Below are positions 1 to 8,892 of a stretch of 13,122 bases of DNA, piece by piece. The notes beneath the pieces are model-generated. The model was not told the DNA's origin. It was given only the letters and a program-made list of their open reading frames with translations, and did no database searches. The DNA comes from Chlorobiaceae bacterium. GTDB taxonomy: Bacteria; Bacteroidota; Chlorobiia; Chlorobiales; Chlorobiaceae. The number at the start of each line of letters is the position of its first letter. The stretch's first letter is position 1. The stretch lies in assembly GCA_013336025.1 (NCBI GenBank), contig JAAXUM010000014.1, positions 1 through 13,122 of the forward strand, written 5' to 3'. A program made the translations under genes and the position numbers.

Positions 1-1
1 G

Positions 2-130
2 AAATCCTCATTCGCCATTATGGATTTCTACAAAAAAAGCAAGGAGGAGACTACTAAAACCCTTGACGACTACCATGCGCTCTGCAAGGAACTGAATGAT
101 CTCTTTATCGAGTGGGAGGAAGGGGCCTGA
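2..130 (+). CDS. C-terminal end of a probable ABC-F family ATPase (partial, 5' end outside window)
   Basis: Frame 2 is open from the window edge to a TGA at 128-130 and encodes 42 residues. The tail is strongly charged and helical: a DFYKKSKEE segment, then a helix ending in LNDLFIEWEEG. ABC-F proteins (Uup, EttA and YheS type soluble ATPases that act on the ribosome) often end in a coiled coil of this form, with a D-x-x-FY start and a terminal xxWEEL. The call rests on this resemblance only, because the nucleotide-binding domains lie outside the window. It converges with the histidine kinase gene, with 60 bases between the two stop codons. Another protein with a C-terminal coiled coil remains possible. 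Confidence 0.55.
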   Translation, partial: KSSFAIMDFYKKSKEETTKTLDDYHALCKELNDLFIEWEEGA

Positions 131-190
131 GATATCACAACGCTCTTTGGTATCACGCAAGAGCACCTCTCATACAGCTAAATCCGGTAT
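131..190. terminator. Convergent intergenic spacer with a weak hairpin
   Basis: The 60 bases between the two converging stop codons hold an inverted repeat, GCTCTT (142-147) and AAGAGC (159-164), with an 11-base loop. Neither side has a clear T tract, so it is a poor intrinsic terminator at best. Its position between convergent genes is the main reason to list it. Confidence 0.2.
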
Positions 191-3100
191 TTATGCCAGC
201 CACTTCATTATGGTTTCAGCAAGCACTGAGGCATCAATCGGCTTTGACACATAGTCATTCATCCCCGCATTTAGACAACTATCCCTGTCGCCCTGCATGG
301 CGTGTGCCGTTAAAGCAATAACAGGAATCCTGTGATCAAGTACTTTTGATGCCGGATCTCTGATAATTCCTGTTGCGTTCAGCCCATCCATAACAGGCAT
401 CTGAACATCCATCAAGACCAGATCATATGCTCTTTTTTCAAGAATCTCAATAGCCTCCTGCCCATTTGAAACAACATCGACGACATAACCGAGCTTCACC
501 AGTATCCCTAAAACAACCATCTGATTAACAACACTGTCTTCTGCAAGCAGAATACGGTAAGGCAAAGGCTTTCCGTTCGGCAACTTTGATGACTCACGTT
601 TTCCCGTAGCCGGATAACCAATCACTTGCTCAGGACTTCCCTGTTGAGTATTATGATCGAAAACAGCTTTGTTTATTGCTTCAACAAGCTCAATCTGACG
701 TACAGGCTTTGACAGAAAAGCAGAAAAACCTGTCCGTTGAAACTCTTCCCTGTGAGATAATGAACCGGCAGAACTCATGAGCAGGAGCACCGTACTGTGC
801 AACTGCGAATCCGCTTTTATTGTTTTGCCGAGCATCAAGCCATCAATATCAGGCATCTGCATATCAATAATGGCCAGGACACAGGGATCACCACTGTTGA
901 AAGCGTTCCGAAGTTCAGCCATGGCGGCATCAGCTCCGGATGCCTCAGTAACACGGATACCCAACGATAAAAGCACAATCTTCAGCATTTTACGATTCGC
1001 GGCATTATCATCGACGACAAGAACCCTTATCCCCGCAATTTCAGGCTTCGACGATATTCCGACAGTACTCTGAAATGGCTGCTTTTTCAGGGAAATCGTA
1101 AACCAGAACTCGGAACCATTGCCCTCCTGACTGTTTACTCCAATCTTGCCACCCATAAGCTCAACCAGTTGCCGACTGATTGCAAGACCAAGGCCGGTTC
1201 CACCATACTTGCGAGTTGTTGAAGCGTCAACCTGTGTAAAACTTTTAAATAATCTGTTCAGCTTATTTTCAGGTATCCCGATGCCGGTATCTTTTACCGA
1301 GAACCGGAGAACAGCGTCATCATTTTTTTCTGACTGCATGGCAACTGCAACGGTTATTTCACCCTTGTGAGTGAATTTGATTGCATTACCGACAAGATTA
1401 TTCAGAATCTGCTGAATCCTGCCGGGATCACCCTTAAAAAACGCCGGAACATCAGGAGATGGCGCACAGATAAATTCAAGATTTTTCTCATCTGCTTTGA
1501 TGGCCATAACTGCACTGAAACTCTCTAAAAGCTTGCGAAGATCAAAAACAATTTGTTCCAACTCAAGCTTTCCTGCCTCAATTTTTGAAAAATCAAGAAT
1601 ATCATTAATAACCGTTAACAAGGACTCCCCACTGGCAAGAAGCATGTCAGCAAAACCTCTCTGTTCATCAGAAAGATCTGTATCAAGAAGAAGATTTGCC
1701 ATTCCGATCACTCCGTTCATCGGCGTGCGGATTTCATGGCTCATATTGGCAAGAAACTCGCTTTTAGCTCGATTAGCGGATTCTGCTGCATATCGGGCAT
1801 CAACAAGAGCAGTCTCATGACGGAAACGAAGTTCCGCATTGGTAAATAACTCCGCTAAAACACGAAGAAGTGAAATCTCATCATCCCCCCAGTTTTTTAT
1901 CTCTCTTACAGCATCAAATCCGGCAAAACCAAAACAGTGCTCTTCATAAATGAGCGGAAGAGCGATCAAGGTTTTTATACCCTGAGGCTCAAGTACTTTT
2001 TTAAGAGAACTCTCATCATCAAGAGCATCAACGTTTCGAATATGGACAATCCTGCCCTCAAGATGCGTGGCAACCCAGTCAGGAATAATTGAGTTAGAAA
2101 GGTTCTGAAGATTGTCTTTTTCAGAAGTGATTCCTTCTGAACACCATTCATGTGTGTTGGTCATCGTACCGTTGTCGAAATCATAACGGAAAAGGTAGGA
2201 ACGATCAACCTGCAAAAACTCGCCAACAAGAGCAAGCGCTCTCTCTATGGCGTGATCAAGTTCATCAAGAGGTGTATTGACAAATCCGATTGCCAGCTCC
2301 ATAACCACAAGCTGAAAAGCAGAACGTCGTTTAAGCTCATCCTCATCTTTTTTCCGCCCGGTAATATCACTCAGAGAACCTGCCATCCTGTAGGGAGAAC
2401 CGGATTTGTCGCGAAGCACCTCTCCGCGGCCAAGAATCCACAGATAATGTCCATCCCTGTGCTGAATTCTGAATTCAATATTGAACAGGGGAATTTCACC
2501 ATTAAGATACCGGTCAAGATAGGTTCTGAAAAGCGGTTTATCTTCGGGATGAACAAGATCTTCAAATGTCTTGTAGATATTTGAAAGCTCTTCATCTTCG
2601 TAACCAAGAGCCTTTTTCCATTTTGGAGAAAGATACAAGGCGTTGCTTCTCATATCCCAATCCCAGATTCCGTCATTACTTCCGTTAACGGCAAGCCTGT
2701 ACTGTTCTCGACTATCGATGAGTTCCTGCTCTCGACTGATAACACCTCTGTCGATTCGCTTTAAAACAACAAACAGAAAACCAAAAAGCAACGCAAGAAT
2801 TATAAATAGAGCAATCCCTGCAAGAGTGATCATGCGAAAGATGGCTGCCTGATAAAAAGAAACATCCTGAATCACCAGCATTCTTCCGATTATGCGGCCT
2901 GATGCGTCTTCAAGCGGAAGGGAATTAAGACGCCAGGACTTTCCCTGCCATTTCACTGCCCTGCTTTGATAGAACGGCATAGCGTCTGAAGAGGCGAGAG
3001 AATGATCGAATGCTTCGGGAAAATAGCCAAACGTATTATACACCTGAACTTCATCTCTGAATCGATCCCACTCGGTTCTTCTTCCAAGCCCGTGCATTGC

Positions 3101-4366
3101 CTTTTCCCACTCACCTCTATCAAGAAACTTTTTATCTACAATAAGTGCTATACCAATGCCCTCCTGATAATGAACACGGTTAATAACCGCTTCAATCTCT
3201 TTGGCAACATCAATAAAACCGACAATTCTGCCATTTTGAAAAACAGGCATCACGACCCGCAGGGTTAAAAGACCTTTGGGATCAAGCTCCAGACCGCTTG
3301 AAACGACACCTGTTCTTTCAGCTTCAAGAAGGGTAAAGCGATTGACAAGATCACCGGACTTTTCCGGTTTATGCAAACGCAGCAGACAGGTACGGGAAGA
3401 ATCCACAAAACAGAAAAACGAAACGCCGTGGTTATGCTGAAGATGCCTGAAAAGAAGATCGTATTTCGAATAGAGTACCCCGCTATTCCTTCGTTTCAGT
3501 CCATCGGCAACGGTATTATCAGTACAAATGGTATTCAACGCTATTTCAAGCCCTTCAGACTGTACCATAAGTGCATTTCGAAATACCGTAAGAACCTCTT
3601 TTTCTGTCTGATGAACAACCTCTTCAATGCGACGGTCCTGTAACCACCATAAAAGCACCCCGAATCCAAGAAAAAGAAAAAACAATACAGACAGAAGTGC
3701 TGGCAATAGTCGTCGAAGAAACGGACTTGATGTAATCTCTCGATGACGGGCTGACTGAAGAACAGTGACTATAACGATAATAATGATGATCACGACTCCA
3801 ATGGGCAGTGCTGAACGGGTTACGATATCAAGTGTCCAGTCAGCAGCATCAACATCCATTCCGAGCACGGCAATGACCTTATGGCTTTGCTGATCAACAA
3901 GAGGAACAAAGCCGGTTACCCATACGCCCCATCGATCGGGCAACGGGCCTTCCGTTTCAGCATGACCGGTTCTGAAAACTCTCTTTAGTACCGGGGAAGC
4001 CTCATCATAAATCTGACCGGGAGGTGATAGCTCAGCGGAACCCGCCAATTCTGAATCGACGAAAAAAAATATCTCTTCATTACTTTTTTTTCCAAGCAGA
4101 TACAAAAAGCGACATTTTGCACGAGCTTTACACCTTTCGGAAAGTTTTGCTTTACATTCAATGTAGAGCGGGTTCAATCGATCAGCAGATGTTCCGGAAA
4201 AAACCTTCAGCTGTTCTTTGTCAATATCCCGCGCGACGACATTAACCTCCCGGAGCAATTGTTCACGCAACTGATAATCAGCGTGATAGACTGACAACCA
4301 GACAAGCAGATAACCAACAAACAGAAATCCGGCTGTAAAGAGGCTTATGGTATAGTTTTTTTTCAT
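191..4366 (-). CDS. Hybrid sensor histidine kinase with two sensor modules, PAS, GAF and two receiver domains
   Basis: A membrane sensor kinase of 1391 residues, about twice the size of a simple kinase. Four membrane segments (about 8-27, 187-205, 220-242, 508-536) bound two extracytoplasmic regions. The first (28-186) has a WGVWVTGFVPL motif and three clustered cysteines (71, 79, 85). The second (243-506) resembles dCache_3 sensors. Inside follow PAS (552-672), GAF (698-848), HisKA with SHEIRTP and phospho-acceptor His877, and HATPase with an NLVGNAIKF N-box, DTGIGI and GGTGLGLAIS. Two receivers follow, with Asp1168 and Lys1220 in the first and Asp1320 and Lys1375 in the second; both look intact. 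There is no Hpt domain or DNA-binding output, so phosphate must leave to a separate partner. I chose the ATG at 4366 because it directly precedes the first membrane segment; an in-frame TTG at 4420 would add 18 residues. The ligand is unknown. Confidence 0.93.
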   Translation of the reverse strand: MKKNYTISLFTAGFLFVGYLLVWLSVYHADYQLREQLLREVNVVARDIDKEQLKVFSGTSADRLNPLYIECKAKLSERCKARAKCRFLYLLGKKSNEEIFFFVDSELAGSAELSPPGQIYDEASPVLKRVFRTGHAETEGPLPDRWGVWVTGFVPLVDQQSHKVIAVLGMDVDAADWTLDIVTRSALPIGVVIIIIIVIVTVLQSARHREITSSPFLRRLLPALLSVLFFLFLGFGVLLWWLQDRRIEEVVHQTEKEVLTVFRNALMVQSEGLEIALNTICTDNTVADGLKRRNSGVLYSKYDLLFRHLQHNHGVSFFCFVDSSRTCLLRLHKPEKSGDLVNRFTLLEAERTGVVSSGLELDPKGLLTLRVVMPVFQNGRIVGFIDVAKEIEAVINRVHYQEGIGIALIVDKKFLDRGEWEKAMHGLGRRTEWDRFRDEVQVYNTFGYFPEAFDHSLASSDAMPFYQSRAVKWQGKSWRLNSLPLEDASGRIIGRMLVIQDVSFYQAAIFRMITLAGIALFIILALLFGFLFVVLKRIDRGVISREQELIDSREQYRLAVNGSNDGIWDWDMRSNALYLSPKWKKALGYEDEELSNIYKTFEDLVHPEDKPLFRTYLDRYLNGEIPLFNIEFRIQHRDGHYLWILGRGEVLRDKSGSPYRMAGSLSDITGRKKDEDELKRRSAFQLVVMELAIGFVNTPLDELDHAIERALALVGEFLQVDRSYLFRYDFDNGTMTNTHEWCSEGITSEKDNLQNLSNSIIPDWVATHLEGRIVHIRNVDALDDESSLKKVLEPQGIKTLIALPLIYEEHCFGFAGFDAVREIKNWGDDEISLLRVLAELFTNAELRFRHETALVDARYAAESANRAKSEFLANMSHEIRTPMNGVIGMANLLLDTDLSDEQRGFADMLLASGESLLTVINDILDFSKIEAGKLELEQIVFDLRKLLESFSAVMAIKADEKNLEFICAPSPDVPAFFKGDPGRIQQILNNLVGNAIKFTHKGEITVAVAMQSEKNDDAVLRFSVKDTGIGIPENKLNRLFKSFTQVDASTTRKYGGTGLGLAISRQLVELMGGKIGVNSQEGNGSEFWFTISLKKQPFQSTVGISSKPEIAGIRVLVVDDNAANRKMLKIVLLSLGIRVTEASGADAAMAELRNAFNSGDPCVLAIIDMQMPDIDGLMLGKTIKADSQLHSTVLLLMSSAGSLSHREEFQRTGFSAFLSKPVRQIELVEAINKAVFDHNTQQGSPEQVIGYPATGKRESSKLPNGKPLPYRILLAEDSVVNQMVVLGILVKLGYVVDVVSNGQEAIEILEKRAYDLVLMDVQMPVMDGLNATGIIRDPASKVLDHRIPVIALTAHAMQGDRDSCLNAGMNDYVSKPIDASVLAETIMKWLA

Positions 4367-4781
4367 CAAAAACCCGCTGTTTTGTTCAGGCAATGATGCA
4401 TATGCTGCATGAGAAAGCAATTACTGATAGTATGCCATGCGATCAAACCACCCTCTTGCAAATCAACGTTACATCAGCACGGACACACCTTTCCTATCTG
4501 AATACGACCAAGTTTACGGCAAAATAACTTCTTGCACATTGAGATCATAAACAGAAAAACAGGGTTGAACCATTTGAGGGATCAACTGTAATATATACAT
4601 ATGGTAATGGAACTTACCGTCATATCATCAACATTATGGCTCCATTTTTCATTTGTCACAGACTTTGATTACTTCATGGCATCTCTTTTATGAGCTTTCT
4701 GCTCAGACAACAGGAGAAATCAGGACCGCCAGACATACCGGCAAGAGAGCACTCGTTTTCTCACATAATCTCAAAAAGAGA
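4367..4781. other. Non-coding gap between sugE and the histidine kinase gene
   Basis: No convincing gene is seen in these 415 bases. As both flanking genes read leftwards, the gap should hold the sugE 3' end and the kinase promoter, but I find no clear -35/-10 pair. Visible structure: GTTGA (4564-4568) with TCAAC (4582-4586), and an imperfect hairpin around 4599-4627 with a GGTAA/TTACC core in an AT-rich setting. Two further small hairpins at 4691-4742 are listed separately. Confidence 0.6.
4691..4742 (-). terminator. Two small tandem hairpins downstream of sugE
   Basis: In the direction of sugE transcription the RNA can form GCCGG-UAUGU-CUGGC (4742-4728, one G-U pair) and then TGAGC-AGAAA-GCTCA (4705-4691). 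The first folds only on the minus strand, since its plus-strand copy has an A-C mismatch. Neither is followed by a T tract, so this is a possible 3'-end structure, not a clear intrinsic terminator. Confidence 0.25.
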
Positions 4782-5099
4782 TCAGCGTGAAAAAACTCTG
4801 AGACCGATGACTCCGGCAACAATCAGCAGAATACAGAGCATTCGGGTAATATCCCGGGATTCCTGAAACAGAAGCATTCCTGCCAGTGCAACACCTGCTG
4901 CGCCGATTCCTGTCCAGACGGCATAAGCTGTACCGACAGGAATGGTTTTCATGGCCGCTGAGAGCAGCCAGAAGCTCGCTCCCATAAAAAACAGGGTAAA
5001 AAGAGAGATAAACGGCCTGGTAAAACCATCGGAATATTTAAGGCCAACAGCCCAGATACACTCAAATACTCCTGCTATTACAAGAATAAGCCAAGCCAT
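4782..5099 (-). CDS. sugE: SMR-family guanidinium exporter SugE/Gdx
   Basis: A small multidrug resistance family membrane protein of 105 residues, the normal length, with four membrane helices. It closely follows the Gdx subgroup pattern, including AVGLKY and [11 protein letters not shown]. The residues known to matter in Gdx are present: Glu13 (proton and substrate binding), Trp16, Ser42, Tyr59 and Trp62. Gdx proteins work as antiparallel dimers in the inner membrane and exchange guanidinium for protons; some also export quaternary ammonium compounds. The ATG at 5099 gives the canonical N-terminus and leaves 11 bases after the oxidoreductase stop. An upstream in-frame start at 5135 would add 12 residues and overlap that gene. 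The pair is probably one transcription unit. I see no guanidine riboswitch in front of it. Confidence 0.93.
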   Translation of the reverse strand: MAWLILVIAGVFECIWAVGLKYSDGFTRPFISLFTLFFMGASFWLLSAAMKTIPVGTAYAVWTGIGAAGVALAGMLLFQESRDITRMLCILLIVAGVIGLRVFSR

Positions 5100-5110
5100 G
5101 ATGATTCCCG

Positions 5111-6250
5111 TTATGATTGTATTTTTATCCAGCAACGCTGCATGTCGGAATCACTTCCTGCCTGCAAAATTTTCTGGATCATCAACCCGTCGGTAAATCC
5201 TGCGGCATCATGAAGAGTTTTTTCACCGTTACGAAGCGCTTTTACAATTCTATGAGCAAGAAAGGCAAATCCCACTGCAAATATACCGTGTACAGCAAGA
5301 GAAGACTGTCTTATTTTTTCCTGAAGTACCAGTTCATCCCATGAAAGGATAGGCTCATGCAGCTTCCAACGTGGAGCATCAATAAGACTTCTTCCTCCTT
5401 TTGAGTGATCATTATCAATCACCCAGAGTCTTCCGGCACCATCAAGCCTTATCGTCCTCATACTCCCGACGACTTCAAAGGAAAACCAGGTATAGGCGCC
5501 AACCGTTGTCACATGCATCAATGAGGGCGAACCGAGAGCAATGGATGAAGGGCCGAACTTCATCATCATGGCAAAACTGTCATCTGAAGTTACAGAACAG
5601 GGTTTTCCGGATTCATTCGGTCTGAAGGGGATAGCCGTTGCAAGATTGCAGGACACCTCATGTATTTCTCCTACAAGATAACGGTTCAGATCAATGAGAT
5701 GAGAACCGATTGCCTTGAGAGCTCCGCCCCCTTTTTCAGCATCACTCCACCAGGAATATCGATGATCCGGCTTGTTTCTACTTGAAAGATTGACAACAGC
5801 ACGCACCTCATAAACCTTGCCTATTTCACCGCTGTCAATCATCTGTTTCATGCAGCGTACCCCCGGGTGAAACCGAAGCTGATGATCAACAAGTGCAAGA
5901 ACGGGTGAAGATTGCGCAACCGCTGTCATGGCAAGAGCTTCGGCAACATTGACGGCAAACGGTTTTTCACACAGCACACTTTTTCCGCTTTCAAGCAGTG
6001 CTGTAACCATGGGTGCATGCAGAAAGGGTGGCGTCGTCACACATACCAGATCAAGATCAGCTTGCAAGAGATCGCGCCAGTCACTAAAACCCTTACTGAT
6101 ACCGAACATTTCCATAAACTTTCTTCGATGCATCTCTGTAGGACTGGCAACAGCCGAAAGCTCAACCTCATCCATAAGGGAAAACGCCGGTGCCTGAGCA
6201 ATCCGCGCCCATCCGCTCCCAAGAAACCCTATTTTTACTTTTTTTTTCAT
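5111..6250 (-). CDS. Gfo/Idh/MocA family NAD(P)-dependent oxidoreductase
   Basis: A 379-residue protein with the two-domain Gfo/Idh/MocA plan. The N-terminal Rossmann fold starts with IGFLGSGWA (residues 7-15). The CEKPFAV segment (94-100) carries the family EKP motif, whose lysine is usually catalytic. The GGGAL...GSHLIDL region (174-188) holds the conserved GxHxxD with His184 and Asp187. The substrate cannot be told from sequence; relatives act on sugars, inositols, trans-dihydrodiols or biliverdin. The ATG at 6250 is chosen because it puts the nucleotide-binding loop at the usual place. An in-frame ATG at 6289 would run through the hemN terminator hairpin. No Shine-Dalgarno sequence is visible before 6250. 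It is probably co-transcribed with sugE. Confidence 0.88.
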   Translation of the reverse strand: MKKKVKIGFLGSGWARIAQAPAFSLMDEVELSAVASPTEMHRRKFMEMFGISKGFSDWRDLLQADLDLVCVTTPPFLHAPMVTALLESGKSVLCEKPFAVNVAEALAMTAVAQSSPVLALVDHQLRFHPGVRCMKQMIDSGEIGKVYEVRAVVNLSSRNKPDHRYSWWSDAEKGGGALKAIGSHLIDLNRYLVGEIHEVSCNLATAIPFRPNESGKPCSVTSDDSFAMMMKFGPSSIALGSPSLMHVTTVGAYTWFSFEVVGSMRTIRLDGAGRLWVIDNDHSKGGRSLIDAPRWKLHEPILSWDELVLQEKIRQSSLAVHGIFAVGFAFLAHRIVKALRNGEKTLHDAAGFTDGLMIQKILQAGSDSDMQRCWIKIQS

Positions 6251-6261
6251 AAAAACAACAC

Positions 6262-6290
6262 AAAAAAAAGGGTGACCAAGATCACCCATT
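6262..6290 (-). terminator. Intrinsic terminator of hemN
   Basis: On the minus strand, GGGTGA-TCTTGG-TCACCC (6287-6270) forms a 6-bp stem and is followed directly by eight T residues (6269-6262). This is a standard rho-independent terminator, 24 bases after the hemN stop codon. It ends only 11 bases before the oxidoreductase start at 6250, so it may also work as a leader attenuator for that gene. Confidence 0.75.
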
Positions 6291-6311
6291 GCTTTTTACT
6301 GATTCAGACGG

Positions 6312-7730
6312 TTACTCAACCTGCTGAGCTTTTGCCTGTCGGGCTTTCTCAATATATGTTTTCTGAATATCCCTTGACACATTATATGCTTTGGAAAGGC
6401 TGTCCGATCGCCAGAGTCTTGCATCAAACGCCATACAAATATTACGAAGAAATGGGATGCCGACATCAGTAACCCTGACTCCATGCTCAAGGAGTACCAC
6501 CATACCATCATTTTCCATATCCTCAAGCCTGTATCGGGCAATATCAAGCTCATCACAATAGAGTTTGGGATCTTCCCACGACGTCTCCTGCTTGCACATC
6601 AGATTGAGAATATGACGACGCAGCACAAGATCCTCATCGGTGAGCAGATGACCGCGCAAGAGTGGAAAACGGCCTTCATTTACCGCTTTGATATAGGTTT
6701 GATCATCTCTTTCATTCTGAGCAAACGCATACCATGTATCACTGATGGAAGATGCTCCAAGCGCAAGCATCATCTGAGTTGTATTTTCAGTATATCCCAT
6801 GAAATTTCTATGCAGAGTTCCGTTTTTAGCGGCTTCATACAGGGCATCGCCTTCAATGGCAAAATGATCCATGCCGATTTCGTGATAACCGATCGACTCC
6901 AGCATTGCCCGGCCTTTATCATAGAGCTCCTGCTTGACATCGCCAACTGGAAGGTCCTCTTCCCTGAACTTCCTCTGACCTTCATACATGTGCGGATTGT
7001 GCCCGTAAGCATAAAATGCAAGCCTGTCAGGCTTTAACTCCATAACTTTCTGAATGGTATCCGTTATGGTCGCCAGTGTCTGTTTCGGTAAACCGTAGAC
7101 AAGATCAAAATTCAGCGAAGTAAAACCGATCTCTCTTGCAAGTTCAACCTTTTCTTTTACAAGCTCGAATGATTGCGGCCGATTGATCTCCTTCTGCACA
7201 ATCGGATCAAAATCCTGGATCCCGAAGCTCATGCGTCGGAAACCCACACTGAACAGCGCCTCAAGATGCTCTTTGGATGTTGATCGTGGATTTGTTTCAA
7301 AACTGAAAATAAAATCATCCATCGTGTTGACATGCTTGTAGAGACCATCAACAAGTTTTATCAGGTTTTCGGGACTGAAAAAAGTAGGCGTCCCTCCACC
7401 GATATGCATCTCTTTAACATTAAGCGTTCCGGGAAAAACATCGAGGTACATCTGCCATTCCTTGAGCAGCGCGTCAAGGTAGGGTGCTTCAAAGGAGTGA
7501 TCCTGAGTACGGTGAGCATTGCAACCGCAAAAATAACAGTAATTCTCACAAAAAGGAATATGAATGTACAGACTGATACCCGTGGTCTCATTGCTGTCAT
7601 TGAACCCTTTGACCATAGCCTCTTTCCATTGTTCCTGGGTAACTCCATCAGTGCTCCATGATGGAATTGTCGGATAACTGGTATAACGAGGGCCGGGGTT
7701 ACTGTACTTTACTGCAAGATTTGCTGCCAT
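6312..7730 (-). CDS. hemN: Oxygen-independent coproporphyrinogen III oxidase (radical SAM)
   Basis: A 472-residue cytoplasmic radical-SAM enzyme that converts coproporphyrinogen III to protoporphyrinogen IX by two oxidative decarboxylations, without oxygen. It supplies both haem and bacteriochlorophyll synthesis in an anaerobe. The iron-sulfur motif is [14 protein letters not shown]: Cys61, Cys65 and Cys68 bind the cluster, and Cys70 is the extra cysteine typical of true HemN rather than HemW. The N-terminal [11 protein letters not shown] segment (17-21 region) and [10 protein letters not shown] (111-120) are also HemN hallmarks, and the length fits E. coli HemN. The ATG at 7730 has a good Shine-Dalgarno (TGAGGAAG) about seven bases upstream. 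A TTG six codons earlier is less likely. It is divergent from purE and ends at a clear terminator. Confidence 0.96.
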   Translation of the reverse strand: MAANLAVKYSNPGPRYTSYPTIPSWSTDGVTQEQWKEAMVKGFNDSNETTGISLYIHIPFCENYCYFCGCNAHRTQDHSFEAPYLDALLKEWQMYLDVFPGTLNVKEMHIGGGTPTFFSPENLIKLVDGLYKHVNTMDDFIFSFETNPRSTSKEHLEALFSVGFRRMSFGIQDFDPIVQKEINRPQSFELVKEKVELAREIGFTSLNFDLVYGLPKQTLATITDTIQKVMELKPDRLAFYAYGHNPHMYEGQRKFREEDLPVGDVKQELYDKGRAMLESIGYHEIGMDHFAIEGDALYEAAKNGTLHRNFMGYTENTTQMMLALGASSISDTWYAFAQNERDDQTYIKAVNEGRFPLLRGHLLTDEDLVLRRHILNLMCKQETSWEDPKLYCDELDIARYRLEDMENDGMVVLLEHGVRVTDVGIPFLRNICMAFDARLWRSDSLSKAYNVSRDIQKTYIEKARQAKAQQVE

Positions 7731-7767
7731 TGTAAACTTCCTCAACAAGTGTTATTTTTTGTCTCAT

Positions 7768-7796
7768 ATTGTGTGAAAATACATAAAACTCGGCAA
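7768..7796 (-). promoter_or_regulatory. Possible sigma70-type promoter for hemN
   Basis: Reading leftwards there is TTGCCG (7796-7791), a 17-base spacer and CACAAT (7773-7768). Each hexamer matches 4 of 6 consensus bases. The implied 5' leader would be about 30 bases and would include the visible Shine-Dalgarno. This is a pattern match only. Confidence 0.3.
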
Positions 7797-7805
7797 TTTC
7801 ATAAA

Positions 7806-7835
7806 TTCATCCCATCAATTCAGCCCTCTTATAAA
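7806..7835 (+). promoter_or_regulatory. Possible promoter for purE
   Basis: TATAAA at 7830-7835 is a good -10 candidate, 36 bases before the purE ATG. The -35 candidate TTCATC (7806-7811), 18 bases upstream, is weak. No ribosome binding site is evident between it and the ATG; an eight-T run sits there instead. Confidence 0.25.
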
Positions 7836-7871
7836 TCAGACTGCCCTGCATGTCGTCAGCTAATTTTTTTT

Positions 7872-8399
7872 ATGACACAGACAACCTCCGATCAATCCAG
7901 GCCCATTGTAGGTATCATCATGGGCTCCGATTCTGACTTCGATATTATGAAAGAGGCCTCAACGGTTCTCGAAGATTTTGCCGTTCCCTTTGAAATATCG
8001 GTTATTTCAGCGCACAGAACCCCGCACGACCTTGAAGTCTACGCCACATCCGCACAGGAACGCGGGCTTAAAATTATCATAGCAGGGGCTGGTGGTGCAG
8101 CACATCTTCCAGGTGTTACTGCAGCCATGACCCTTCTTCCGGTTATAGGGGTTCCGGTTTTCAGCAAAAAGCTGAGCGGCGTAGACTCCCTTTACTCGAT
8201 CGTGCAGATGCCTTCAGGTATTCCGGTTGCGACCGTCGGCATTGATAATGCCCGAAATGCAGCACTCCTTGCCCTGCAGATACTTGCGCTTTCAGATGAA
8301 GTGCTGATGCAGGCAATGCAAGCATTCCGCCATGGACTCGCTGAGGAATCAAGACTGAAAAATGAAAATATAAGACGTAAACTGCGTGCAAAAAGCTGA
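7872..8399 (+). CDS. purE: N5-carboxyaminoimidazole ribonucleotide mutase PurE
   Basis: A 175-residue class I PurE, the usual length. It moves the carboxyl group of N5-CAIR to give CAIR in de novo purine synthesis, working as a cytoplasmic octamer. Signature segments are all present: GSDSD (18-22), SAHRTP (46-51) with the catalytic histidine at 48, [11 protein letters not shown] (71-81), and the [20 protein letters not shown] stretch typical of the mutase class. The frame stays open 41 codons upstream, but that part is unlike PurE, so the ATG at 7872 is the start. The partner ATPase purK is not in the window. The downstream cupin gene overlaps its last 14 bases. Confidence 0.96.
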   Translation: MTQTTSDQSRPIVGIIMGSDSDFDIMKEASTVLEDFAVPFEISVISAHRTPHDLEVYATSAQERGLKIIIAGAGGAAHLPGVTAAMTLLPVIGVPVFSKKLSGVDSLYSIVQMPSGIPVATVGIDNARNAALLALQILALSDEVLMQAMQAFRHGLAEESRLKNENIRRKLRAKS

Positions 8400-8892
8400 A
8401 TTCTGGATAACACACCTGCAGTTGCAGCAGCATCCTGAAGGAGGCTTCTTCCGTGAAACATACCGTAATACCGGAAGCTATGATTTCACCGGAAGCCCTC
8501 TTTTCGGCGCTCCCCGATCATATGCGACGGCTATCCACTATCTGCTGATGGAGGGTCAGCAATCACGCATACACCGGATACAATCAGACGAGCTCTGGTT
8601 TTTTCATACAGGATCACCTCTTGTCGTCCATATTTTCTGTGAACAGAACGTAAACTATTCCTCGTTTACCCTTGGTCCGGAACCGGTTTCCGGCCATATC
8701 CTCCAGGCATCGGTTCCAGCCGGAAGCTGGTTCGGGGCCTGCTTTCCCGAGAGTATCGCAACTGACCGGTATGCGCTGGTAAGCTGTGTTGTCGCGCCTG
8801 GATTTGATTTCCGGGATTTCGAATTTGCTCCCCGAAAAACACTGCTTGATACATTTCCACTGCACAAATCACTCATCGAGCGTCTCACCTGA
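8386..8892 (+). CDS. Cupin family protein, DUF985 (Cupin_5) type
   Basis: A 168-residue single-domain cupin. The DUF985 pattern is clear: [12 protein letters not shown] (16-27), an ATAIHYLL strand (48-54), [15 protein letters not shown] (60-74), PAGSWFGA (111-118) and [12 protein letters not shown] (135-146). The histidines and glutamate in the HRIQSDE part are where cupins commonly bind metal or ligand. Family members have no well-settled reaction, so none is assigned. The start is a GTG at 8386 inside the end of purE, in another frame. An overlap of 14 bases suggests translational coupling. The coupling does not by itself show a role in purine synthesis. Confidence 0.87.
   Translation: MQKAEFWITHLQLQQHPEGGFFRETYRNTGSYDFTGSPLFGAPRSYATAIHYLLMEGQQSRIHRIQSDELWFFHTGSPLVVHIFCEQNVNYSSFTLGPEPVSGHILQASVPAGSWFGACFPESIATDRYALVSCVVAPGFDFRDFEFAPRKTLLDTFPLHKSLIERLT

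Noticed and set aside
2150..2584. Plus-strand 144-codon frame inside the histidine kinase gene
   Set aside because: It is antisense to the PAS and GAF region of the kinase, which is clearly the real coding frame.
4601..4693. Possible 30-codon peptide gene in the 415-base gap
   Set aside because: It lacks a Shine-Dalgarno sequence, has no motif, and overlaps an imperfect hairpin at its start. Chance occurrence at this length is likely.
5912..7037. Long plus-strand open frames (186 and 184 codons) opposite the oxidoreductase and hemN
   Set aside because: Both are antisense shadows of well-supported genes. Their translations have no domain character.
7803..7820. FNR-like site between hemN and purE
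   Set aside because: ATCAA is present on one side, but the paired half-site does not match TTGAT at the right spacing. This is not enough for an oxygen-regulator site.
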